64,000 nucleotides of DNA, taken from NCBI GenBank assembly GCA_918026815.1, contig CAKJVC010000229.1, forward strand, positions 1 through 64,000. Direction: 5' to 3'. The stretch's first letter is position 1. Every line of letters begins with the position of its first letter. This DNA is from Chalara sp. BL73 (lineage: Eukaryota > Ascomycota > Leotiomycetes > Helotiales). Below, one piece after another: positions 11,807 through 23,055 of the stretch. A program made the position numbers and the translations under genes. Below the pieces are notes generated by a model that saw only the letters and a list, made by a program, of their open reading frames with translations, did no database searches and was not told where the DNA came from.

Positions 11807-12378
11807 GCTATGAGCGTGGGATCGCATGGTTGCTATGATGGAAGCCACTCATTTTGATACTGTTTGAAGGTTTATCGTATATTTGGGGAGGCAAACTCAC
11901 CGCAGAAAGTTTTGAGTGTTTAATTGATCGTTGTATATGTCCATCATTGTCTTGAAATTTACCTGAAGTGGACTGTCTATGTAGCCGTAGCCTTGTTGTG
12001 GATTTCTTTTCATTTCGCTTGCGACCCACTTCAGCCTGGTTTCCCCTGGAGTGAAACTCAGGCAACACTGCGTCACATCAACCACTGCGTCGGTTTTTCA
12101 GAAGTGATGATTCTTCAATGTGATTCGCAACACTCATGGCGGTTTAGATGAGTTGCCGTGCTTGGGGGAATGGGAGCCTTGCAGAGCCAGACCCCCAACA
12201 ATGGATGCAAAGGCTAGGCAGATTCAAATGTCTTGATTCGCTGAAAACAATGGATACTTCATCCACCCACCTTTCTCAAGATAATCGCCATAAAGAGGCG
12301 AGTTGCCTGACAACGCCCATGGACGTCATTAAAATCGGTGGGTAGAAAACAGATCGAAATTCAAAGCTATCTACATCA
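11807..12378. other. Intergenic region upstream of MFS transporter
   Basis: About 570 bp. Short open frames (11924-12151, 12148-12345 plus) lack recognisable features. It should contain the transporter promoter; no specific site was assigned. Confidence 0.4.
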
Positions 12379-14380
12379 ATGTCTAGCGGTGGTCGGGTAT
12401 CGGGAATCCACATACAACCTCCAGCCCTCGGCCGCTATGGAGAAATGGAGGAGGCTTCTGGAGCTTGTGCGGATAGGAGCGTGGACGAAGAAGTGCAGGA
12501 GAAGATGAAAGACGAGCCCGTTACTTGGAGAAGCCTTCCTCATAGAAGACAATTGATCATTCTTACCCTAGCGAGGTTATCTGAACCGCTGGTACAAACT
12601 TCTTTGCAGGTCAATATACCCTTCCCAAACCCTTAGATGGAACACCAGTACTGATTTAGTAATGGCAGGCGTATATGTTTTACCAACTCAGATCCTTCGA
12701 CGAAAGTCTGCCAGACTCTGCCATTGCTACTCAAGCTGGTCTCATGTCAAGTAGCTTCACTGGCGCACAATTTTTGACAGCTATGATGTGGGGGAGAGTA
12801 TCGGATTCCGAGAAAGGAGGGCGAAAAATGGTGTTGATGATTGGACTCCTTGGTTCAAGTAGGTTTGGTATATAACTGTCAGCCATTCTATCGATGCTCA
12901 TTGCTGTGTAGTGATCTCCTGCTTGGGATTTGGCTTCGCAAGGACATTCTGGCAAGCAATGATTTTTCGAACAATGGGTGGCGCTTTGAACGGAAATGTC
13001 GGCGTCATGCGAACGATGATATCAGAGATTGTACAAGAGAAAAAGTAAGTTTTAACCACACAAGTATAATTAGTCTACATGCCAACAATAGCAGATACCA
13101 ATCTAGGGCTTTCTTGCTCTTTCCAATGTGTTTCAATGTTGGTGTGATCATAGGCCCAATCCTTGGAGGACTGCTGGCCGACCCGGCTGGCAGCTATCCA
13201 GCTCTCTTCGGAGATATCAAGTGGCTGAAGAAGTATCCTTATGCGGCACCAAACATTCTTAGTGGCTTCTTCCTGTTTTGTGCTGCGATGGGAGTTTTCT
13301 TTGGGCTAGCCGAAGTAGGAACCAACCGTGACCCCTTTTTGTTAAGCGAACGCTGACGTGACACTGACTCATGATGCTCTCCGCCATAAAGAGGATCTAG
13401 GAACCAAATGTACCCGCAAGATCAAGGAAATTTTTCTTAGAGAAAGGGCAGCAAGCTCATCACATCAATACACTGCCCTCCCTGTTGGAGAACGAGGGCA
13501 CCATTCGCTAGATTCTGTCGAAGAAGATGTCGAGATGTCGCCTTTCACCCCTACAACTCCCAAGCACCCACGCAAGAAGGCAATTCTGAGGTGGAAGCAG
13601 AAACTCCCTTTCCGCCGAATCTTTACGTACAACGTTGTCTGCACCTTAGTGGCCCATACGCTTCTGGCCATCCATCTTGGAGCATTCAATAGTCTGTGGT
13701 TTGTGTTTCTCTCAACTCCTGTCGATGACCCCGATCATCCAAATCCGCCAGGTTACCACCGCCATCTCCCTTTCAAGTTTACGGGTGGACTTGGCATGCA
13801 GCCACGAGATGTTGGGCTGGCCTTATCGATCTTAGGTGTTATTGGGATCATGATGCAACTTTTCATCTACCCCATTGCAAACACCAAGCTTGGCGTCATC
13901 AAGTCATGGCGGATCTTCCTGTATTGCTTCCCGATCGCCTATGTTCTCGTACCGTTTTTGTCCATTGTACCCTCCAAAACACCACCCCCTGCGAAAAAGG
14001 ACGGCATTCTAGTGTGGGTATCCCTGTGTTTTGTGCTCTTCGTTCAAGTTAGCGGCCGTACATTTGCGCTGCCTGCGTCGACGATCTTGATCAATAATGC
14101 GAGCCCGCATCCTAGTGCTTTAGGCACCATGCATGGAATTGGACAAAGCTTGGCGAGTGGAGGAAGGACACTAGGTCCAAGTCTTGGAGGTGTCCTGTAT
14201 GGCCTCGGACTTAGAAAAGGGATAGTCGGCGCGGTATGGTGGGGCCTCAGTGGGCTTGCTGTTCTAAATTGTGTAGCCAGCAACTGGGTAAATGAAGGAA
14301 ATGGCCATGAAATCATCCTCGAGGGCGATGAAGAAGCAGAGGCAGAGTGGCGGGAAGGTCAAAGACAGGACAGTAGATGA
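12379..14380 (+). CDS. MFS transporter, ZIFL/drug-antiporter type, with non-consensus last intron
   Basis: Exons 12379-12609, 12669-12858, 12912-13044, 13095-13314 and 13367-14380 give 595 residues. Motifs of the DHA1-like major facilitator group are clear: WGRVSDSEKGGRK (motif A after helix 2), RTMGGALNGNVGVMRT, VGVIIGPILGGLLADP (motif C), then a charged cytoplasmic loop of about 100 residues and GQSLASGGRTLGPSLGG near the C-terminus. These proteins export small molecules or drugs at the plasma or vacuolar membrane. The first three introns are ordinary. The fourth (13315-13366, 52 bp) starts GT but the frame of the conserved THDALRHK segment resumes after TG, not AG. Either the acceptor is mutated or splicing uses another site, so the C-terminal half may not be made correctly. 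Confidence 0.82.
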
Positions 14381-15112
14381 TGAGAATATGATACATGATG
14401 TGTGTCAAAACGATGCACGTCCAATTGTATATATAGAATAGATTTTAAATAGTAGTGCTTCATGGTGACAGGGTGAACATGCATTTCAGCCTCCTCAGAT
14501 TTTTACATTAATAATTTGGCCTTTTAAGTATGAGGCTGTTCTGTGCATTCTTGGTCTTTGTGCAATTGGCCAATTAGAATCCGAGGCACTATTGTGTCTC
14601 AACTAGGTTCGGGACTGGCAGTATCTTGCTTTAACCTCAGCATCTCATCTATGGTTGAACATTTTGAGTGGAATTGCTGGCCTACACGACAGTTTTCAAC
14701 TACAAGAACGTACCACAATGCCGAGAACAGCCCCGTCAATTTGTGCCGAGGTGCAGTGTATGGGAAACGAGTGCTACCCCACACTACCCCCAGTCAGTTC
14801 CCCCATATTTTCGGCTTCAATTGATCCCTTTCGACACAAACAAATGACATGGCTCTATTATGGTCGGCACTCGGCTTGTCTGCGCCGCTGACTCGACCTG
14901 ACCGTGTTTTGAAGTCTGGTGGGTACAGTTGGATAGGTATGAGCTCTAACAAGCTCCAGCAAGTACTCAGTGCCAACCGGCCCATAGTTAGGCCTCCTCG
15001 TTTTCTCTTCTCCTTATGTCTTCCATGTCACAGCAAGCACCTTTTTACTGCGTTGTTCTTCTGACCACCGTTCCTGTTATACTTGTGCGATTTATTAACC
15101 ATCTAGAGCACC
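14381..15112. other. Intergenic region upstream of CoA ligase
   Basis: About 730 bp between two plus-strand genes. Overlapping short frames at 14543-14891 have no family signature. No repeats were noticed. Confidence 0.4.
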
Positions 15113-17319
15113 ATGCCAATTCATAGTCGATGGGAAGTTCCCCTCCAAAGTGGCTCCTTTCAACAATACCTCTTCGGACCACCCGGCTCCCCCCTTCCAC
15201 AACGAGTCGCTTTCTACGATGCAGACCATCCGAAAACACGCTTCCTTACCATTGAATCCTTCCGGCTATGGTCCCAACGCTTAGCAGCCGGTCTCCAAAG
15301 AGCTGGCCTGAAGCCTACCGACCGCGTCCTCCTCTTTGGTGGCAACAACCTCTTCTACCCAGTCGCATTCATGGGCATCGTTATGGCGGGCGGCATATTC
15401 ACAGGCGCAAACCCGAACTTCGTAGCTAGAGAATTGGCATATCAGTTGAAGGACTCAGATGCAAAGTTCCTTCTATGCACGGACGGGAGCTTGGAACTAG
15501 GGATTGAAGCTGCAGAAAGTATTGGAATGGGAAAGGATCGCGTGTTTCGATTTGATGATGAGTTATTGGAGGGGTCAGGCACAACGAGGTTGGGCGTGAA
15601 GAATTGGGCAACGTTGTTCGAGTCGGAAGCAGTAGGGAGGGGGTTTAGATGGTGTGAACCAGAGGAACCAAAGGATGCCATTTGTTGCTTGAATTATAGC
15701 TCTGGAACGACTGGCGTCCCGAAGGGTGTGATGATTACACACTTCAATTATGTTGCAAACGCGACACAGCACGCACATTTGTGAGTGGTCGCGGATGCTT
15801 TCCTATTGCTTGAGAAAGGTCTCCATATTAACCCATCTTAACATATTGCCATAACCTCACGAAATAGAGATGGCAGGTTAAGAGGCGATCGAGCTGGTTA
15901 TAGTTAGAGCTAATCCTAGACCGCGAAATTAGGAACCAACTTGATCCTAACGAACCTGAGAAGAGGAAAAAAGCGTAGGTTGCACCAATCCTTGTTAACA
16001 TACACCCTGACAGAAACTAGTAAATGGCTCTGCTTTTTGCCGCTCTACCATGCCATGGGTCAGACAATTTTTATTGCTGGAGGACCGAAAAGAGGAATAC
16101 CCGTTTATATTATGAAAAAGTTTGACTTTGTAGGGGTTTTGGAAGCTGTGCAGAGATATAAAATCACCTCCTTAGTCATGGTGCCTCCCATTGTTGTGGT
16201 AAGTCGATCAATATTGTTGCCCTGTTTTAGAAAAGGCTTGTTATACCAATCACAATGGTTAACCCTGTGCAGGCACTCGCGAAATCTCCATTGACCAAAA
16301 AGTACGATTTGAGTAGTATTACTGAAATTGGATCCGGCGCAGCACCTTTAGGTGGCGAAGTAATCGAAGAAGCGGAGGCTCTATGGCCGGAAGGCGACAG
16401 GAAACTAAAGGTACTTCCTCGGAAAAGGCAACTAATTCTTAGGCTAATGTTAAGTAGCAAGGATGGGGAATGACGGAGGCGACGTGCTCTCTCCTAGGGT
16501 GGGACCCTCGAGAAAAATGCCTATCTAATTCAGTAGGCGAATTGAACGCGAACTGTCACGCACGAATTGTAGATGCGGATGGCAAGGAAGTAGCTACCGG
16601 GGAGCGTGGAGAGATATGGGTTCAAGCGCCAAAGTATGATTAGGCTCCCTTCGTTTATCGAAGAACAAAAATTAACTATTTCAGCATCATGAAGGGTTAT
16701 TGGCGCAACCAGAAAGCGACTGATGAAGTCTTCGTCGATGATGCTTCTGGCCGTTGGATGAGAACTGGTGACGTTGCGTATGTCGATGAAGCAGGCAGGT
16801 TTTTTATCGTTGATCGCATGAAAGAGCTTATCAAGGTAAAGGGAAATCAAGTAGCTCCGGCAGAGCTGGAGGCTTTATTATTAGGTATGAGCTTTCTTCA
16901 TCTCATACTGATTGTCCTTTCAACTGCTCCTTGACGGTCCGAAATTTAAATTCATCCAGGATAATGCTGACCATCATTGCCAGAACATCCGCATATCGCA
17001 GACGCCGCTGTCGTCGGCGTCACCACCAACGGCGAAGAAGTTCCAAGAGCATATGTAGTCGTGCAAGCGAGTCACAAGAGCATAGCTAAGGAGAAAGAGA
17101 TCGCGGACTGGGTGGCCAAGCGGGTAACTAGATATAAGAGGCTGGTTGGTGGAGTTGTGTTTGCTGATGTTGTGCCCAAGAATCCGGTAAGTTAGAATGC
17201 CTTACCATAAGGATTGTAATGCTAAGCAGTCAAAGTCTGGCAAGATTCTGCGTAAGATCCTGAGAGAACGAGCTAAGGTGGAAGTTGGAGACAAAGACCT
17301 GCCCAAAGCTAGGTTGTAA
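15113..17319 (+). CDS. 4-coumarate-CoA ligase-like acyl-CoA synthetase, peroxisomal
   Basis: Eight exons: 15113-15780, 15933-15974, 16021-16198, 16273-16410, 16458-16633, 16685-16884, 16984-17186, 17230-17319; 564 residues with all seven junction phases consistent. It has the adenylate-forming core motifs: [11 protein letters not shown] (P-loop, A3), GWGMTEA (A5), [18 protein letters not shown] (A7-A8) and [10 protein letters not shown] (A10, catalytic lysine). The reaction is ATP-dependent activation of an aromatic or fatty carboxylic acid to its CoA thioester. The C-terminus is ARL, a good type-1 peroxisomal targeting signal, suggesting peroxisomal beta-oxidation-type degradation or side-chain shortening. 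Intron 1 (152 bp) is longer than most here. Exact acid substrate unknown. Confidence 0.92.
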
Positions 17320-18129
17320 ATTGGATATGAGAATTTAATCGTTAGATTAAGGTACTAGAAATTTTCGTCTCCAAGATCAAAACGGCTCAAAAGAGCAATA
17401 CTTGAGTGGCAATTCCCCGAAGCTAAGATCATGTACTGAGTTTCTTGGTAAATTTGCCAGTATCATTGTTAACATGCAAACGTACATCCGACCAGCGTCA
17501 TTCAATGAAGCAATATGGATTGTCGTAATTGCCTTTCAGGTTTCCTTCGCATCTGCCGTATGATTTACCAAGCCTGTCTGGTGCATGGCATATATATCTT
17601 GGTCATCTTCATCTCTCTGCCCTTATATTCATTCTCCGATTAAAATTCTCGTTGGGTATATATTCCAGGCTATCCGAAGCTTTGCTATTACTTGTTCCCG
17701 TAGTTCTTGTTCTCTTGAATATTTTCCCCCGCGAATGGGTGGGTGAGTGAGGTGATTCGCAATAGCAAATTTTTCTTGCCGCATGCTCTGTGAACACCAT
17801 AGATCTTTGCAACGCGTAGGTGCCGTAAGATCGAATATACTCTTTTCCAGCCGAAGTTGTAATACGTATGTATGAATGTTATGCCACCTCGCACGTTTTT
17901 TCTGATTCACAGCCGCTACTTCTCTCCGAATCGGAAAATAAATCTTAATCACGACTATGGCAATCTAAAACCTTTCGCCACACAACCAACCTCAAAAATT
18001 CACATTCGCGAAACCGTCATGAGCTAAAGCTTACTGTGGAAACGGATTCCTTCCTGATCACACTTATTACTAAGGTGGACCGAATAGTATGAAATGGGAA
18101 ATTCGGGATTCATTTCAGCCAGATACGCA
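17320..18129. other. Intergenic region between convergent genes
   Basis: About 810 bp between the 3' ends of the CoA ligase (plus) and the transcription factor (minus). Both 3' flanks lie here. Small open frames such as 17529-17750 have no recognisable product. Confidence 0.4.
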
Positions 18130-19935
18130 TCAGGTATTATGCACTATCAGATTCCGCAACTCATGCTGCTCAGGCGGGGGAGAGACCGCAACTTGCTGGA
18201 ACTCATCCCAAAGTGACATGCCATCTATTTCATTCGTGCTCCTCAACCACAAGAACCTCTCGAGAATCATCTTCACGTCCTCCCAGCTGCTAAGATCGAA
18301 CTCTTGCGAGATCGCTGCTAACCTAGATACATACCATGACCGCTCAGGACAGCTGATTGCAGCTATGCCTCCCATAAATAGTATCCAGCTGTGCAGGTCC
18401 ATTTCCTCTGGAGATGGAATGTGGGTTTCCATCCTCTGTAGCTGAGCCATCAGCCGGCTGGCGAGCATTTGGAACGAAGCAGCGGAAGATGTAATAGGGA
18501 ATATAACCAGAAGGCTGAATATAATTGTGGCTAAACGCGTGGACTCATAATATCGTTCGTATACGGAGGAAGGTGTAGGGTAGGGGTCCTCGGGTAGAGA
18601 AAGCAGGGCATGATGGATGTGATTGCGTTGGTCGGCAACCTTGCCGACACTTTCGGGAAATTGATAACCGTTGTGGACGGAGAAGAGGATGGTGGTGAAA
18701 GAGGATATATCGAGGAGGACGGTATAAAAATCTTGGGCCAGGCCCGCAGATGATGAGCTAAATGTTGCAGAGAAGCCGGTGCCAATGTTGGCGAGAGGGT
18801 GACTTGGGTGAACTAACGTGTCCATATCTTCTAGCCGCGTGAAGACAGAGCAGACGGGTACGAATTGCCAACGTGGTCTAGTAAGGATTTTTGTTGCTTC
18901 AACGAGGCCGGTGCTGAAAAGATGGGTTAGTGACTCAAGTTTAGCTATATGGAAAACTAAACCTACTACGATATCAAGGCAGCAACGCCCTGCAGCTTGA
19001 TCTCCGTTAAGCCTCCGCGCATCTGAATCAGGGCATCCAGCCCATCGAGATGCAATGGAACGAACTTCATCAAGCTATACCGATCCAGACTTTGCAAATG
19101 CTTCATTCTACCTGTCGTCGGCCCTCTCCTTCCAGGGATAGGAAAAGGTTCCCACCCATGCACCGCCAAACCCCAGACAGAGAGAATGTTCTCGTCGCTG
19201 CAAGCGCTAGATGGACGTTTCATTTCTGCATTGAGGAGCTCTAGTGCCTGTGAATGTGTGGAGAGGAGAAGAGCAGTTTGGCGAAAGCTCCCGCGGAGAG
19301 CCCAGTAGTAAACGGAGACACAATGTACCCAGACTTTGTAGAGGGTTGTGTGTTCCATGGCGAGGCGGACCCAAATGTCCGTCGCCGGGTTGGGAATCCC
19401 TTTTTGGATTTCTGGGACGAGGCGTGGGATTATATATTCTACATCTTTTCATTATCAAAGTTAGTTTAATTTGAATATCAGAATTGTAACTTTGAGGTAT
19501 ACTTCTTATGTGTCAAACAAGGTCTAGAGAAGGTGACATACTGAATCTCATAAGCTGCCCAGCTTGATCTGTTGGAGACACAACTTGATGGATACTTTGT
19601 GGGGATGGCAAATACAACCTGCTTTGAGAAATAAGCGACCTCGACCTTTTAGCATCTCTAACACCTTGAGCGTTGCTGTGCTTCTCAGTTACGTCGCTGA
19701 ACTCGCTGGGCGAACTTGCGCCAAGCAATGTAGGTTCGGCAGCATCATCATCATCTGTTAAACCCACATGAGTAGTTCCTTCTTCGTCCGACACGGGCGA
19801 ATTTTGTTGGCGCCTTCTCTTCTTCTTCTGCTGGCTCCATTGATAGCTTGCGGCATTGGATCGTACGAGGCGACGTTGGTCAGCCTTAGGGGTATTATCG
19901 CTTGGCGAAACGGAGACAAATTGAAATGAGCGCAT
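18130..19935 (-). CDS. Fungal-specific transcription factor without zinc cluster (Fungal_trans_2 type)
   Basis: Three exons: 19935-19542, 19438-18967, 18913-18130; 549 residues. The N-terminus MRSFQFVSVSPS...DQRRLVRSNAA followed by a lysine/arginine-rich patch (KKKRRR) is the start seen in a common ascomycete class of putative regulators that lack a Gal4-type zinc cluster. The rest is a helical regulatory domain (LHSWILFMGGIAAIS and SSWEDVKMILERFLW are typical). Nuclear role is inferred from the class. The exon 2 donor could also be three bases earlier (in frame), changing one residue. It is convergent with the CoA ligase gene; a regulatory link is possible but not shown. Confidence 0.82.
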
Positions 19936-20978
19936 TATCAATATCCAGCATTCGACTTCGGCTCAATCAGTCATTCTCTTTAGGTTCATTGAAGCATTAT
20001 AATCGACATCTGTCGAGAGAGCTGTAGATGCAATTTTATCGCAAGAGTCATGATTGTTTGCTTTGATCCTGTTAATTTGGGAGAAACCTAGCCGTGACGA
20101 TCTTGGAAAGTGGGGCGGAGCTGCATGTTGATCACATGATCTACCTCCTTAATCTACGCGATGAAGTGGTGGCTGCAATTTTGAACTTAGCCTGAATTTG
20201 AGCAAGTATTGATTAGAACGATTCTGCTTCGTGTTAATTATTAGCAAGATCTTGTAAATAGGATAGCGAAAGCTATAGTTCAAGAGGAAGATTTCCAGTA
20301 TGTTTACGGTCGTGTCGATGGGCAAGCCACTTATCATTGTCCCTAGTCTAGCCGGGTCAATTGACCTTACATGCAGTACAAATTGAGCTCTATCGCGGTG
20401 CCGAAGCACGCAAAGTGACATTTATTGGAACCTCGAGCAAGATGTTAGGAGGACACTTGACGTATGTTTATCGCGATCTGTTTCGAGGAAGCAGGTCGCC
20501 CAGAAGCTGTTACAAATGTACCGGCGCTTGAGAGATTGATACAGAAGGAACGACTCTCTTTCAAATCTATAGCGCATATTTCTCGGATTAGTTCGAGAGG
20601 CGGGTGGTGGAAGTTGCTGAGCCTCCCCATTGAGCATTGGAGGCTATTTGCTTTTAACCATACTCGTGCGTTTATAGATGGAAATTTCGCTAATTTATAT
20701 AGAGAGTAGCATTTATTTGAGCACATCGAGTCACTAATATATGTTTCATTCCTTTCTCTCCTAATTCTCGCAAAGGATCAGTGGAACAATCGTCGGTAGC
20801 GTCGAAGTAACAGAGTGTTTGATGCATCTTAAGAACAACGTCACAAATGAGAGATTCGAAGGATTACTAGGCCGAGATGTATATACTTATGCTCATACAT
20901 ATCACTTGTGGATTCTCCTACTTAGCTTCGCCTTGTCTCTTCCTGAACGATATCAAGTTAGCACAACCCTGTCGGGTT
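19936..20978. other. Gene-poor stretch left of a MITE-like repeat
   Basis: About 1 kb with overlapping open frames on both strands (20149-20421 and 20445-20726 minus, 20464-20709 plus). None matches a family I recognise, and most start with non-ATG codons. It includes the promoter of the regulator at 19935. Confidence 0.4.
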
Positions 20979-20979
20979 C

Positions 20980-21546
20980 CAGTTGGCCCAGGGTAGAGAA
21001 TCGAACCTTAATTCTGTCTAAAATGCTCTATCCTGGCTTACGTTAGGTTGTATTCCAATTGTAGTATAGTAGTTAGTCTATCGTGTGTCTAGCGCATTCT
21101 TTGGTATATAGTAGGCGCATAGTTGGAATGTGGTTTAATTAATCATGAGATGTAAGTAAACAAGCCGTTGCTTAATTAAGCAGCAGCACTACAAGCTTAG
21201 CATATTTTTAGCATATACTTAGCATATACACAACATCTGCTGACAATATATAGCTCGTTTTGCTTCAACTGCTACTATTGCTAATAATGCTAGTATATTA
21301 AGTTATACATATACACTGTATATGCTAATTATATACAGATTCTTTTAATAACTTGTTATTATTTAATACAAGCGTGTAAATACACACTAAGCAAAAAAGT
21401 AGGTTAGCAAGCATGTGCTTAGCGTATACTTAGCGTTATTTATACCTTCGCCAAGCCTTGGAAACACTGTTTACTACCCTGGATCAACTTTTACTAGCGT
21501 AAAACCGTCTATCCTGGCTAAGCTTTTCTCTACCCTGGCCCAGCTG
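20980..21546. mobile_element. MITE-like repeat with imperfect inverted ends
   Basis: The left end CAGTTGGCCCAGGGTAGAGAA (20980-21000) pairs with the inverted right end at 21526-21546, 18 of 21 bases matching. The interior is A/T-rich with repeated AGCATAT/TTAGCATATACTTAGC strings and no coding frame. A direct copy of TCTATCCTGGCT(T/A)A also occurs inside each end (about 21028 and 21508). No clear target-site duplication was found, so this may be a decayed non-autonomous DNA transposon or part of a larger repeat. Confidence 0.45.
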
Positions 21547-21895
21547 TGACCCCAGGAATAGAAATAACTCACCGGTGTCATTTGATTTTTGCTCTGGCAA
21601 TATTTCAAGATGATTTTGCCGGGGATGACGTCTCGATGATCAATTCCTAGCTCAGGGGCAGAAGCGAGCCTTGGCACCGCTCTGCCAAGCATAAATACAT
21701 TAACCATCCTGTTTAGGTGGGAACGACGCAGGATAAGCTAGTATGTCATATATTTAACTACGAACGAAGCTAGATATCTTGAGAGATGATACGTCAATCG
21801 CTGATTCTTCCTGCTTATCGCTAAACATCTCTTATACTTGAATTGAACGACCCCTTGTAGTTTTAAAACAACTGATTAAGGAGACGACTATCAAA

Positions 21896-22903
21896 ATGAA
21901 ACTCGTTGTCGCAGGAGCCACAGGCTTTGTTGGAGCAGAAGTTATCCGCCAAGCCCTCACCAACACGGCGGTGATATCTATAATCGCGCTGTCTCGCAGG
22001 CCCATGCTCCCGCCTGACCCCGATACGCTTGGGCGATACGTAGATGTCTCGAAGCTGGAATAGGTAGTTCTGCAAGACTGGCTGCATGCCTATCCTGCGT
22101 CCGTGCAAGCTCGGATCAAAGATGCTGATGCGTGCATCTGGTTTGTGATACCTTTGTGATAGAATTATTTTTTTCGTCGAGGTTACAGCATGGCTCATGT
22201 GCTGAAAATAGGACGTTGGCGACCACGCCATCGAATGATACGGGAATGGATTTTGATGAGGTTACCGAGATCTGCCATGACTATGCAGTTAATGGGCTAG
22301 TAAATATTGTGAATCTGGCTAAGAAACCTTTGAGGTTTGTCTATGTTTCTTGTGACACCACCGAGCGTGATCAGAGTGATGCTCTCACGTTCCTGGCTGA
22401 GTACCCTATTATGCGTGTAAGTCAATATCGTCTCTCCCACTATACGTTGTGGGTTGTAACTACGCGCTCAAAGTATCAGGGACCTTGGATACTACCCACG
22501 CCTTTGAACGAGGGTTTGGGGTGGAGATAATCCTTTTAACAGATAGTCTTTAATGGCTGAGAATTCTTGGTACATCTAAGTTGGACTCCTACACTGTATT
22601 GGTCGGTATAGACTGTAGCGCAACTAACCTTTGTCGCAGGGTCGCACAGAAACCGCAATTCTGGGCTTCGCACACCAGCATCCCGCGGATGCCGAGGCCG
22701 TCATCCTGAAACCAGGTCCAATTGAAGGTCCTTACCGGGACGTTGCACTACCCGCGATGATGCAAAACCTGTCAGGCATGTTTAGTTCTACGCCAAGCAT
22801 CCATGTTTCTGAGCTTGCGGCAGCCATGCTTGAGCAATGTCTGTATAGAATAACACAGGATACGCTAGGACCAGATGATCTGGTGGGGATCTGGAAGGGT
22901 TGA
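21896..22903 (+). pseudogene. NAD(P)-binding epimerase-like protein with premature stop
   Basis: Exons 21896-22140, 22212-22416 and 22640-22903 assemble with consistent phases to 238 codons including one internal TAG. The N-terminus MKLVVAGATGFVGAEVIRQ is a Rossmann nucleotide-binding start (GxxGxxG), and the later parts (TLATTPSNDTG, FVYVSCDTTERDQ, AVILKPGPIEGP) follow the order of fungal nucleoside-diphosphate-sugar-epimerase-like proteins. Codon 56 (22061-22063) is TAG in frame between SKLE and VVLQDWL. No splice pair removes it. The rest of the frame stays open with good splice sites, so the nonsense mutation looks recent. The longest intron (22417-22639, 223 bp) is unusual for the window. 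Confidence 0.78.
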
Positions 22904-23055
22904 TGAAGGAAATGAATTGCTGGAGATGAGCAGTGACAAAAACACTCTATGAGAATCTAAATATAAAAACTATGTCTACTTCCTTCTTCTGCAAATTTCT
23001 CTAGACGCAACATATATAATAATTGATCACCCAGAATTTAACTTTGTACACCGGA

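Noticed and set aside
21474..21707. 77-codon minus frame with LGRAVPRLASAPELG, possible gene fragment
   Set aside because: It runs into the MITE-like repeat end, has no identifiable partner exons, and I cannot assign a family; possibly a captured fragment but unsupported.
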